A stretch of DNA of 64,000 bases from Anoplolepis gracilipes. Its lineage: Eukaryota > Arthropoda > Insecta > Hymenoptera > Formicidae. The stretch covers positions 2,951,233 through 3,015,232 of the forward strand of contig NC_132973.1 of NCBI RefSeq assembly GCF_047496725.1, written 5' to 3'. A program made the position numbers and the translations under genes. Below, piece by piece: positions 52,392 to 63,902 of this stretch (within the stretch, counting starts at the first letter, position 1; each line of letters begins with the position of its first letter). Under the pieces are notes generated by a model. The model worked only from the letters and a program-made list of their open reading frames with translations. It was not told the DNA's origin and searched no databases.

Positions 52392-53179
52392 GCCGTTAGT
52401 AAAACTAGCGAAGCATGTCCCATTATGCCCGTGGAATATCTTCGAGAGATAGCGATAGTCTCGCTTTTCTTTTTGCATCCTTTTTCTCCATATTGAATGT
52501 AGCCTGAAGCTGACTCACGTGAGTGAAGCTTTTTGAACAGCTCGGAGTCGGTTTGTCAACAAAAATATTAATAATTTCGTTGAAAGTTATAAACGATTGA
52601 AAATTAATTGTTGTAAATTATATTTAAAAGAAACAAAATTTTTTAATCTTTATTTTGTTTTAGATAAATTTTAATTTAACAATATCTCATTATATATGTG
52701 ATTGAAGCTTTGAATTATACCAAGATATTTAACGTTGAAAAGTTTTCTTCTAATTAATTAAATTTGTGACTTGAACATTGAATTTTTAAATATTTGACAT
52801 GATTGATGAATTTTAAAGAAAAATATTCAATCAAATTTCCGCTTAGGAAAAGTTATTTACGAGCGTTGGACGATTTATTACTTTTTTATTTTATGATTCT
52901 ATTGCAAGGGATGCAAGTTTACAGGCTGAAACGAAATAAACTCACATCAGATGTATACACTGTTGCTTCTAAAGAGATAAAAATGGCAAAAGTGAAAGAA
53001 CTAGGGCAAGTAATTCTCTTTCGCACGAAAGATAACTTGAGATTGAGAGGAGCAAGGGATGCACTTTGCCACTCTTCGGCTACTTAGATTTTCGAGAAGT
53101 CCGGAGGAGCGTCGAGATAGTTGTCTCGAGCTCGCCACGAAAATTTCGGATAAAACTCGATGGCGAAATAAAGCGCGCG

Positions 53180-53180
<1 letters not shown>

Positions 53181-53217
<37 letters not shown>
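53181..53217 (+). repeat. Poly-T tract (37 bp)
   Basis: The longest homopolymer in the window. It sits inside a CpG-rich block. Confidence 0.92.
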
Positions 53218-53615
53218 CTCGCAAGAGTTGCACCAGAGTTCTTCGTGGGTTGCTCTTCAATTTTCGAGCCGCGGCTCCGGAAGTAGGTGCACCGCGGAAG
53301 AATTTCAAGTAGGCGACACGTGTAAAGCATCGACGGCACAAAAACAGCTTCGAAAAGTGATTCTACTTCGCGGCGCGATGCAGTTTTGCTTGATTTTCGT
53401 TCCTGCTAGGAAAATCCCGCCGGCGAAAGTTGCGCCGTTTCGGGAGCCGGATTTCTCTACGACTTCTTTTCCAAGTGTCGGAGAATATCGAAGTAATGTG
53501 AGAGCCGTGCGCCAATAAATCATAGACACGCGCCGATATGTGACGTTGTTTGCGTAATGCACTCTCACACACGACTTATTTAATGCTGAAAAATCCCAAT
53601 AAGAAAAGCAATATT

Positions 53616-53769
53616 GAATATTGATTAGTCTTTTTGTTTACTTATTGTTAGTCTTTTTTAAATTCACTTTCTTAATTTAAAAAGAAAATTAGCAATATTG
53701 ATTAGTCTTTTTGTTTGCTTACTATTTTTTTCTAAAAACAGTTCTTTAATTTAAAATGCAAATTAATCT
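53616..53769 (+). repeat. Two-copy tandem duplication, ~77-bp unit
   Basis: AATATTGATTAGTCTTTTTG is repeated 77 bp later, and both copies continue into a related TTCTTTAATTTAAAA-type tail. The second unit is more diverged in its middle. Confidence 0.8.
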
Positions 53770-55112
53770 TTTTTAAAAAATATATTTATTAAAAAAATAC
53801 AACATATATGTATATATATATATATAAAAATGTATGCACAGAATATGAAAGGAGTAATTTTCTAAATATGTAAAAAAAGAGATACAGTTTCTGGTATTTT
53901 TACAGAAAATATTATAATGGTGTACCGGATAAAAATAATAAAATTTAACATCGCGTCGGTTCTAACATTCTCTGATTTCAGTCTAAAGCTAATTTTGGGG
54001 AAATATCCGTTGATTTAATTAAGGTTCACGATGTTCAAATATCAGATCGCCGATCGGAATAGTTTATTAGTTATTCTTGATATATGTGTGTGTACGGCGT
54101 TATTGGAGCGTGGCTCACGCTGTACCTAGAATTATCGACAATCATTTTCATCGACCACCAAACTGAAACGCTACTCTATTCGTGCGGTGCGTACATATAG
54201 ACATAATTATAACCGTCCGGCATCCATTAAGCTGCCAATTATCTCTCTGGATCGCGTTAAACTTCCAAAATGGCATATCGCGTGTATGTCGTTCGTTAAT
54301 GTTGATTTTGGATTTAGTAACTTCCTGGCCGTTAAATCCAAAAACAAAACCCTTTTATCTTAAAGCTATCGACAACTAATAACTGGCAAAAATCGACGCC
54401 GCCGAGTTCTTGACACGTTCATTGTTATTGTTAAAACGATCTAATGAAAACCGAATTCCTCTTTAATATTATTAAATTTGAAACTCAATCTTGTTTATTC
54501 GAAACTTTGGTCAATTCTACATAATAAATGATATTTAATAAGTAAATATTTAATTAATAATTAATAATTAATAAATAATTAAATATTAGTAATTATTATT
54601 TAATAAATAAATAATATTTTGTACTAACAATAACCTCAATATGCAAATGCAATATTATTTAAAAAATGATACATAATTGTTAATGATATAATAGAATTTA
54701 TGTCAGTTTTTAACATATTATCATTTAATATATTATATTGACCGTCATTAAAACGAAGAGAAATTTGTGAAAAAAATAAAAGAAATCATTTTTATGCCTG
54801 CTAAAGATGATTACAACATTCGTGAAAGCGCTAGCCAACATTTTTATCGTCTGCGAAAAACATGGCGATGAATGTCAGCGGGATTTAGCAACTTTTGCCA
54901 TATAATTCAGAAATGACACTTCGAGGAAGTTACTACCAAACTTCAGCCGAAACGATATCGAGTCACAAGACCATCGAAACGCAATCCAAGAGTCGCAAGA
55001 GAGAAACTTGCGAGTTTTTCCATCTTGTATTTATGTTCGCGCGACGGCTGCTTACCCTCTCAAACCGCACTTGAATCGGAGATAATAAGAATGCTTTATT
55101 TTTTGGTTTCAG

Positions 55113-55217
55113 ATCGGTGCCCTGAAGAATTATTACCTCTTCTCTCACAAGCGAGTGCACAAGAGGTCTCTCACTGTGAGCGAACCGCATCATAAGGCGC
55201 TCAGGGATGAACCGCGG
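55113..55217 (+). CDS. Furin-like proprotein convertase, internal exon encoding the C-terminal half of the prodomain
   Basis: This 105-nt exon (35 codons, phase 0 at both ends) lies between a TTTGGTTTCAG acceptor and a GTAAGT donor. It begins IGALKNYYLFSHKRVHKRSL and ends with HHKALRDEPR. In furin-family convertases this segment is the second half of the inhibitory prodomain, which acts as an intramolecular chaperone in the ER and secretory pathway. The R-V-H-K-R/S-L stretch (exon residues 14-20) aligns with the secondary, pH-dependent prodomain cleavage site of animal furins (RGVTKR/SL in human furin). The histidine at residue 12 falls at the place of the furin pH-sensor histidine. Joining this exon to the next gives the family-typical continuous sequence EPR-VHWFQQQ. 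The short length means no other identity evidence is available. I favour a Fur2-type insect furin, but Fur1 cannot be excluded. The preceding exon was not found. Confidence 0.9.
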
Positions 55218-57167
55218 GTAAGTTGACGCATTCTTGCATTCTGTTAATTTAAAAACACTTATTATCAACGCGTATATATGAGAACGAGCGCATTGTGCTT
55301 TATATTCAAAGAGTGAACCGCAATTAAAATTGCGTTTGAGGTTTACGGTATAGATTTACCTCAGACCTGTGAATTCTTAACATCCCTCATTCAATTTTAG
55401 ATTAAATGCTTTTCTGAAAATATTAATTAGATTATTTTATTTTAATCGCGTTATTTAATCTCACTAAAACTTGCTTTTTCATTTTTGGACATTGAAAAAA
55501 GTTGATAGAATCGATGCTAGGAAAGACGAGTTCTGTTGTGGGATATTTTGAGAAAAAGCTATGCAATATGTGTTGTTTAAATAGTCCCGTCATGAAAGTA
55601 TCGTTTTTTTTTCTCGGTATGTAGTCCCTTGTGCTTTCAAAAAGTTATTTCCCAGTTTACATGCAGCTTTCTATCGTTGAATATTCTGTGTCGCTGCGAT
55701 AGAATATTCAGCGGTACACCTCACAAAAGATTGTAAAATGTTTCTTTTTTTTTTGATTGACTATAAATGTATTCTTTGTTTGGTTCTGATCTAAATTTTA
55801 CCGTTGTGACAAACGTTGAGTTTCATTGTACTGTCAAAATATCTAAAAACAGAAAATTGTTTTATAATTCAGTGAAAAAGAGAAGCAGAATAATTATATT
55901 TGCAACAGAATATTTTAACTTAATAATTTTTGTTAATATTTTTTTTTTTTTGTATATATTCACACGCAAAGAAGTAGCATGTGCGATTCGTTTACAAATT
56001 ATTATTATTATATACCATTCGCGACAGTAAAGCATAAATCTATTATAAAATCATAAAATAGTTTATGAAATTTTGTAGCACTTGGATTTTCCGAATTTTT
56101 CACTATAATATCACCTTAGTATTCGCGCGGGAAATACCTGATGGACGCTTTAAGTGCACTCTCGGAGAAGCCTCGCCGTCCCTGTTCTCACGAGGACGTG
56201 GCAAAATATCTCACTGTTTCGAGAGACAATATTGTCGCCGCCGCGTTTTCCGCCATTGTCCTTATCTCGATAAGCTTCTCTTCAACGGATGAAAATTGCG
56301 GAGCGGAAGAAGGGCAGGCGAAATGGGCGAAAAAATATCGCATCGAAAAAAAGAAAGATAGAGAGAGAAAGTAATGCAGTTCTTCACATGCACGCAGGGG
56401 ACGCGATATAGCATTAATCATGAGCTACTCTCAGAGAACACGTGATCGCGAGGAAAATGCCATTTGCACGAGGCGGATGTGCGGAGGTAACTTCCGCGCG
56501 AGAGATACATTTTTTTCCGAACGCACGTTGCGCTCAGAGATCGTCGAGATTTATTGCTGGCGAAGCCACGGATACGTGACCGGGATATCTCTCTCGTTTC
56601 CTACCAACGATCATGACTAGCTGCTTATTAATTGTGCAGCACGCTTAATTAACTGCTTAATTGTTCGTTAAAAAGTAAGAGAGCGACATTTTATTTTGAC
56701 TTGTTTACAGAACAATCGCGCAGTTCATGTTGAACGAATGAATTCTTACGTGGAGGTATTATTTTTTCACTTAATTTTTTATTACACATAAAATATTACT
56801 AAATTACAGAATTGAAGGAAAATAAATAAAGGATTTATCACATTTTCGTATTTTTACTCTCGATTTCATAACTTTTGTTACTGAGATTATCAAACAGACT
56901 GTTAAGTTTAAAAGTTGAAATTTCAGTTAAATCAAATTTTATTTTAATAGATCAATTTTTAAATTAAAAATTTTCAATTATAATAGATATTCTGTATTAT
57001 TTTTTCATCAGTAATTTATGCCAGAAATAAATTTTGTTTCATTTCTCACAAAGAAATTTGATATTTTATGTCTAATAAAACAATTTTGACATCTGAAAAA
57101 TAAATAATTCAACGATTGTCGGTTAAACTGTCATATAATATGGATATGTTTAAAAAATATAACTCAT

Positions 57168-57189
57168 ATAATAATAATAATAATAATAA
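57168..57189 (+). repeat. (TAA)n microsatellite in the furin intron
   Basis: About seven TAA units. Confidence 0.85.
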
Positions 57190-58264
57190 ACTATTATATA
57201 ATAAGATTGTAATTACATTTTAAATTTATTTTTTAAATTTATTAATATTTTTCAATTTTTTAACATTATTTTATATGCTGACACATATATTGATTAGAAC
57301 TCGATGATAAAGGAATGTCGCCTAGACTTTTAAAATAGTTTTAAATTCATTTTATTTATAATTTTTCAATCAATATATAAGTATTTATAAATATTATTGA
57401 CAAAAATTAAAGCGTCCAATACACATGAAATCGTACTAAAAATTGATGATGTGATGAAAGTTTTTATTTTATGAACTGTACTTTTTATGTATATTTTGAA
57501 TTTTTTTTCTTATCTACAAAACTGTTTATAAATTCATAAGGGAAGATAGCGACATTTTACTACATGACTGCCATAATCGTTTAATTTTAGCATGTCCAAT
57601 AAAATCGATGTAGAACAACACGTGTATCAAATTCCTTTCTTACACTCATCGTGTTATCTCGAATATTCTAAAATTCCTGTGTGCTACTTCCATACGACCG
57701 TGAAACTAATTCGGTTGAGTCTGGCGTCTCGCCAAAATTGCAAGGACCGTGAATCTGTCAGCGATACTGAATCGTATTGCGTGTCTGGTCCAGTACGGCA
57801 ATGAATGAAACGAGAGGAACGCAACGCTCGTCAGAATTAAAGCTCGTTCCCCCGAAGCGTTTTTCGGTGATTGCGCGATTTATGATCCTCGATTGAGTCA
57901 ATCTGCATCGGTGAATTTTCCGCATCAGTAGTGTATATAACTGTTTAACCAATCAACAGGATGAAAAACAGCGATGTGCTATAACTGCTTTCCCGATGTT
58001 TTCTGTTTTATATCATTTCTTAAGAAAAAGAAAAAAGTTTTATTTCTTTCTTTCTCAGTTCTCCTTATTTTTTAACAATTTCCACTACTTAATACTCTAA
58101 AATAATGTATAATAATATTTTATGTTTTATTTTCATATTTTAATAACTTTTACAATATAAATACAAATTAAATGATTTTTTTTTCTTTAAGATAAATATA
58201 AATATCACCGATGTCTTGTTCTTAATTCTTAAATATTATTATCGGTGAGAGATTTATATTATAA

Positions 58265-58296
<32 letters not shown>

Positions 58297-58300
58297 GTAT
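58265..58300 (+). repeat. (AT)n microsatellite in the furin intron
   Basis: AT units with one AC interruption, about 400 bp upstream of the splice acceptor. Confidence 0.85.
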
Positions 58301-58697
58301 AAATTCAATTTACAAATTATATTTAAAATTGCAATACAGTTTTAATAATTCCATAGAGCAAAAGCATTAAAATATCTTTCATTTTTGAGATAGCGTATAA
58401 TTCGTGTACATCATTAGCGCGAGCCATATTTCGTTCAGTAACAAAACCGACTCTGACGACACTGATGACATATTCTGGGCACTTAGGAAAATTTGCGGTG
58501 TTACCGGTTTACATTACCGTGTAATGTCGCTTAGAACTTAGTGTAACGTCGTGAGATAACAAAACGATGGCTAATGGCCTCGGGTCAGTTTACCAAGTTA
58601 TCCAAGTTTGTAATGTGATGACAAAGTCGTTGGAGTCGATCACAGCGGCGCAAGAAAACTTGTTACAGATTGTTACCGATTATGCTTTCGGTTGCAG

Positions 58698-58904
58698 GTT
58701 CATTGGTTCCAACAGCAGCACGAGAAGAAGCGCAAGAAGCGCGACTTCGGCGCTGCGTCCTACGCATTTGCCGATTATCCGTCCTTCTTCAGCGATTTTG
58801 GCCCGCGTCCGCGGCAGGCTACTCTGTTCCACCGCCAAAGAAACAGAGGTTTACCGCTTCAAAACCTGTTCACGGATCCGCTCTTCAAGGAACAGTGGTA
58901 CCTG
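58698..58904 (+). CDS. Furin-like proprotein convertase, exon with primary autocleavage site and start of mature enzyme
   Basis: This 207-nt exon (69 codons, phase 0) follows a GGTTGCAG acceptor and ends at a GTAAGT donor. It starts VHWFQQQHEKKRKKRD, whose KRKKR/D (residues 11-16) is the canonical basic site where furin removes its own prodomain. It ends with NLFTDPLFKEQWYL (residues 56-69), the segment that leads into the subtilisin-like S8 catalytic domain in kexin/furin proteases. Between them lies a ~40-residue linker, much longer than the few residues in human furin, rich in aromatic residues (SYAFADYPSFFSDF) and then basic ones (HRQRNR). The Asp/His/Ser catalytic triad exons are downstream of the window. 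The enzyme would process precursors at basic sites in the Golgi and at the cell surface. The DPLFKEQWYL ending fits insect furin-like protease 2 better than the DPKxPxxWYL form of furin 1, but this is from memory and not an alignment. Confidence 0.92.
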
Positions 58905-61900
58905 GTAAGTACGGACTTCAACTTTACGGACCGCCGTGACGGAATTTACGTGACGGGAATCGAGCAAACCGCGCCAAGTCGTTCAACATTACCAATTATT
59001 TCTTCTTCCTTCTTGAAAACAGTCTATTGACGATGTCAGAGCTCGGGAAATTTACATTATACTCATATTTCTCAAAGTCTGTTTGTGATAAGAAATATGT
59101 AATGTTATATTACATTGTACGCGTCAATTAAAAAAAAGATTATAATTGACGATATATTATAATCTCTCTTCGCATATTTTTCAGTTTCACATGTTTAATA
59201 CAATATTTAATTATTTTAACATAAGAATAATAAAATAAATAATAAGAGCAATATTTCGATATTTCTGTACGCCTTTTTTTTTTTATTGATCTAACTCTGA
59301 CAAGAATATCAATCAATCATTTTTCATTATTATAGCAAGCTATATAACAGCTTTATTAGCTTGACTAGATTCGACAAATTATAGTGTATCTGTAATACGA
59401 GATGTAACACACATAATAGCTTTTCATTATAGCTTACACGATACGCACTTAAAACAAAGTAGATATGCCACACAAAACACTACACATATAATTGCGGGCA
59501 TGCAAACAATTATTAGAGTAATTACTTGGGCTTTACACAAACAGTCAATCAACTTGTTTGTTATCTGATCATTATCAATCGCAACTAATGCGATCTTATT
59601 GAACGAGAATTGTCGAATCGATTATCAAGAACAACGTGATTGACATTTAAAACCTCTTTCGCTTTACCTATTCCGTCATTTATTCAGTCACGTGGTTTAA
59701 TCGCTTTAAATTCACCTTTACGTTAATCGCTCTAGCTCATTTAGTACCCTAGATTTAAAGTGTTTTCTTATTTAAAGCACTTTAGACTGACACATTAATT
59801 TTAATTTTACATAGTGTCTATAGTTAAATTATATTATAAAAATGATTTAATCTTGTGACTTTTTTCTGTCTCTCTAATAAAAGATTTTATTATAATGTAT
59901 AGAAACTATCAGAAATGTTTTTTATATCTTTTTCTAATTATACGAAGAATTTTCAGAATCTTATTAGATATTTATGAGAAGCAATTCCTAATTTAATTTT
60001 AATGGGTTAAAAAATTTTTTTAATATCATAGATTGTGTATTTTGACTGACAAAATTTTGTTATCGAGAGAGTTACTTCTTTTCTCATTTTTTCAAAAAGA
60101 AAAGGATTAACGTGTGTAAAAACTATCTTAAGAGTAGAAGTACATAAATTAAAAAAGATATTTGCAATAATATGTAATAATGAAAGAACATTAAAATTTT
60201 TTAAACATTGTGTAAAAAGTTACAATTGCAAAGGCAAATTAAACTATCTAGTACAATTCTGTCGTATCCATCATTTAACACATATTTTATCATATTCGTT
60301 AAAATATAATGAATATAATTCACGTAAATTAATTTGAAACTTAAAAAATTAAAAAAAAAAAATTTAACAATGGTAAATAAAAAATAATAATTACGAGGAA
60401 TTAGAATTTCCTTTGTAAGGTCAGTAAATCTACCCTCTTAGCGCGCCAAGTGCATTGCGCGTCCGGACTTTGTATTTAGTTCTCGCGCGATCAGCTGGCC
60501 TTAATGGAACCGTTGTGCCGTGCACATGTTTTCTTAGTGTTGTAAGCGGTTTATAGCGTGTAGTCAGCCGCGTACTATCCGGAACGGCGGTGGCGAGAAA
60601 CAAGGCGGAAGCGAGCAAACTAGCTTTTGGCAGATTCCGCTTGATCCGGTGAAAACTTTTCTGTCTCTGAACGCGTCTCGCCAGCACGGCGTCCTGGCCT
60701 AAGTTTCTTCGCCGAGTTCTTGATTATATCGAGAGTGTCCTGTTCTTAACTTTCCCGTTACTTTTATTGGCGAACGCGAGGAACGTGCCGATTACTCGTT
60801 CTTGCGAATCCTTTAGATAATCGCTTAATTACTTAGATCTTTAATCGTTTGCGCGAAGTCTTGTTTCTTTATTTAATCTCAAATTAATTTGAAGTTTAGT
60901 TCAGATTATTTAAAGTTAAATATCAAAGAATTATGAAAGAAGATGCTACACAGTCAAATTTTGCATTCTCAGGAATAAGTAATTATCCAAATTAATTAAA
61001 ATTGATGAACAAAAAGAATAAGTGCTAGAAATTCTACTCTGTATTTTTTTCGCAGTTTTATATGAAGTAATCAATATTAAATATGAACAAGAATAAATAA
61101 AGGAAAAATATATATAATTTTTTGTCGTTCTAAAAAAAAATAAATAAAGAAGAAATATATAACTCAAAAGAAAGATAAATTTATTTTCTGCGGTGGTGCG
61201 TTTATAAAAATATGTTTGAAAAGCTCTTGAAAAAGCAAGATCGTGAGATTGCGATCTTGCGTAATGGACGTGATAACACGGTATGAAACTTGAGCAGGTC
61301 GAGTCCGATACCTGAGGCCTTTTATTTACAGAGGGTGATGCACAAGTATGCCGATACTCTTGGGCGCGGAAACCACTATTGCGGGATAAAAGCACGGGGT
61401 GTGTAATATTCGTGACGCGCCCGCAGCGTCGCCCGGGGTGCGATAGGCAACCATGATTTACGTAAGCTGAGGAATCACTTCTGATAGGTACTCCGTATCG
61501 ATATCGATACTCCGGTCTAAAAGTAAGGATTGATATAGAAATATACTCAGAAACGAATTAATAAATGATAGAATTTCAAATTCTCTCCTGACGGATCAAA
61601 TCAATTAAAAATATTCCATCAATTATGCATCGCTACACGTCTGCACAGATGCACAGAATTGTTAACTGCTGCTTTTAATTTTAGCTAAACTTAACATTGC
61701 TCTCGGCGATGATCGTTTCTTTAAATGGTAATATTTTATTTAAATAGGTGACATGTATAGTTGTGACAATGGGAAAACGAGGTCAAAATTAATGGACTTT
61801 GATATTCAGATATACAGCTTGCGTCTTCAGTATATGAGAATATCATTCGAAGTAAAAAAAAAAATTGAAAATAAATTTTTTAATCTAAATGATGATGTTA

Positions 61901-63488
61901 AATATAAAACTTGTCCTCTTTTTCAGATGTTGTTGTATTATTGTCTTTTTATTGTTAGTTTCGACTTTAAATGCTTTATCTAAAAATAAGTTACTTTATG
62001 TTATGCTATTTATTTATCTTTATATTTTACATTAAAAAAATATTAAAAAATTGTAACTCGACGAAGAAGATTATCCAGAATGATTCAGAATCGAGTTTTG
62101 ATATGTTTTTGATATGTTTTTTTGTCAACTTGATGCCTTTAAGTAAAGACCTCATGCTTCGTCTGTTACATTCTTGTGCCTCTGATGCTCATGACATGAG
62201 AACGGCATTTCGTCTGGACGGGATGAGGATGAGGGAAGGATCGCTTTTGTCGGGTTATGGAAGACGCTGGGGCCAGCGAAGTAACCCCAGGTCGTCCCCA
62301 AGTTTTTTTGCCCTCTTTTTGCCGGGTCAACCGCACGCGTGGCGTGAGACAATGGCTCGTATATATATTGTCTTCCTCGGGCACAATATGCGCCCACAAT
62401 GTGTGCATGAGTCCATCCCGTACGCTCTTCGCACTGTACTGACGGGATTACGGCGTCTCTTATGCGCGGCGCCCGTAAATTTGGCGTTTCTTGCTGGATA
62501 ATTTTACTCGCGTCGGCTCGTCCAAGAGGAAGAAGCAGTCGAGCCATATACGATACGCGCATATCACGGAGAACAGCGAGGCGCAATCAAGGATCTTCTC
62601 TTTTTTTAGCGATTGTATATATTTCATAAAAGATAAAGCAGATAATATAATAGAAAAATTATTTTGTCAGAGATATACGAGTATATATTACTTCCGAAAT
62701 CTCTTTTATATAATACATTTGTTGTGCTTTTAAATATAAAATATCCGAAATTAATTTTATTATTTAATTCCTAATTTATAAAGAATTTAATAATTTTACG
62801 TTTTGTGCATATTGAATAGTTTATAAATTATTATAATTGAATCTCAAAAATAAATTTAAATTATTGAGGAATCTGATCGTATTGTTCTCGCATGAATGAA
62901 ATATCACAGTCGGTCATCAATTTTTGATTATAATTATGATGACACGGAGTATTTCTAAAAAAATTTATAGCAGACAAAATTATTGAAAATATTTATTTAA
63001 ATAATTATTTACGACTCTCAACAGGTTTTTTTAATTTATACAGATTTAACTTCAAAATTTTATGAGCTGTATATCAACAATTCTTGATATGTAAATCACG
63101 CAGAAAAAAAGTGTCAAATCAAAACTTATATACGTATTCATATGAACGCGTTCGTTGTTTCATATATACGCAGCAATTTATAATCTTCTTGGAAGAATTT
63201 AAAAATCTTAAATTTTAACAATATTGTAATCTTATTTCAATACTACGATTGTCATTTCAAGAATAAAAGAATTATTTCAACTCTAAGAAAATTATAATCT
63301 TCGATTTCAACATGTGTTATTTTCTATTCAACATTTTTTCCTCTTCATTCAAGAAAATTATTCTTAAATAACAAGAATATATTTTTCTTGGTTGAACTAT
63401 ATAAAATGTCTTCATCCATGCAAATTTTCTTTGTTTAACGCAATATAATCTCATTTCAAGATTTACATTTTGAAACTAAAGATATTGT

Positions 63489-63524
63489 CCCAGAAAAAAA
63501 AATAAGAATATTTTTTTTTCTGGG
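63489..63524. repeat. Perfect 14-bp inverted repeat
   Basis: CCCAGAAAAAAAAA and TTTTTTTTTCTGGG are separated by 8 bp. It may be the terminus of an AT-rich repeat whose body (about 63105-63480) repeats AATCTTATTTCAA-like and TTCAAGAA-like words. Confidence 0.6.
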
Positions 63525-63863
63525 CATGTATATAAATGATGCATAATACTCGATACGATAAGACATAACATTTATTTTGTTACAATTATTGTAAAAAGTA
63601 TCGGACGCGATCCTCTCGAATCATCAGAATAAAATGAAATGAGGTTGAGAGTCTTCCATCAAACACTAACGATAGTCGATACCAAGCTCGACGTTGACAG
63701 TTTCGTCGTATCAACAAGGTAGAGCACACGATAGCTACAGCGAAAAGCTCGGTAATTCGTTCTCTCCGGTGACGGGTTCCTCCTTATTCTTTCCTTTAAG
63801 CTATCGAACTCTTCTGATCCCGTTGCATTCTTATTGTACATAGCGCTCTCGACTGTTCGCTCT

Positions 63864-63867
<4 letters not shown>

Positions 63868-63899
<32 letters not shown>
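63868..63899 (+). repeat. (CT)n microsatellite
   Basis: About 16 CT units near the right edge. Confidence 0.88.

Positions 63900-63902
<3 letters not shown>

Larger units (their letters stand above)
52131..55112. other. Interval directly upstream of the first recognised furin exon
   Basis: It holds CpG-rich patches (52131-52470, 53060-53570), a (CGTCGT)n array, a 37-bp T run and the 77-bp tandem duplication at 53616. I looked for the earlier prodomain exon here and did not find it. The stretch just before 55113 is intronic because 55113 follows a splice acceptor. Confidence 0.55.
55218..58697 (+). other. Intron of the furin-like gene (3480 bp)
   Basis: The intron joins the two prodomain exons with a strong GTAAGT donor and a TTGCAG acceptor, both in phase 0. 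It is AT-rich with a CpG-richer patch at 56120-56620, a (TAA)n run near 57168-57189 and an (AT)n run near 58265-58300. No further exon with convertase similarity was seen in it. The CpG-richer patch could hold an intronic enhancer, but nothing in the sequence proves this. Confidence 0.85.

Noticed and set aside
53066..53518. 150-codon plus-strand frame with a poly-Phe run
   Set aside because: It is driven by the 37-bp T tract, and opposite-strand and shifted frames are equally open; no domain.
58567..58908. 113-codon plus-strand frame overlapping the second furin exon
   Set aside because: It is in a different frame from the convertase match and crosses the splice acceptor. The recognised prodomain sequence lies in the other frame.
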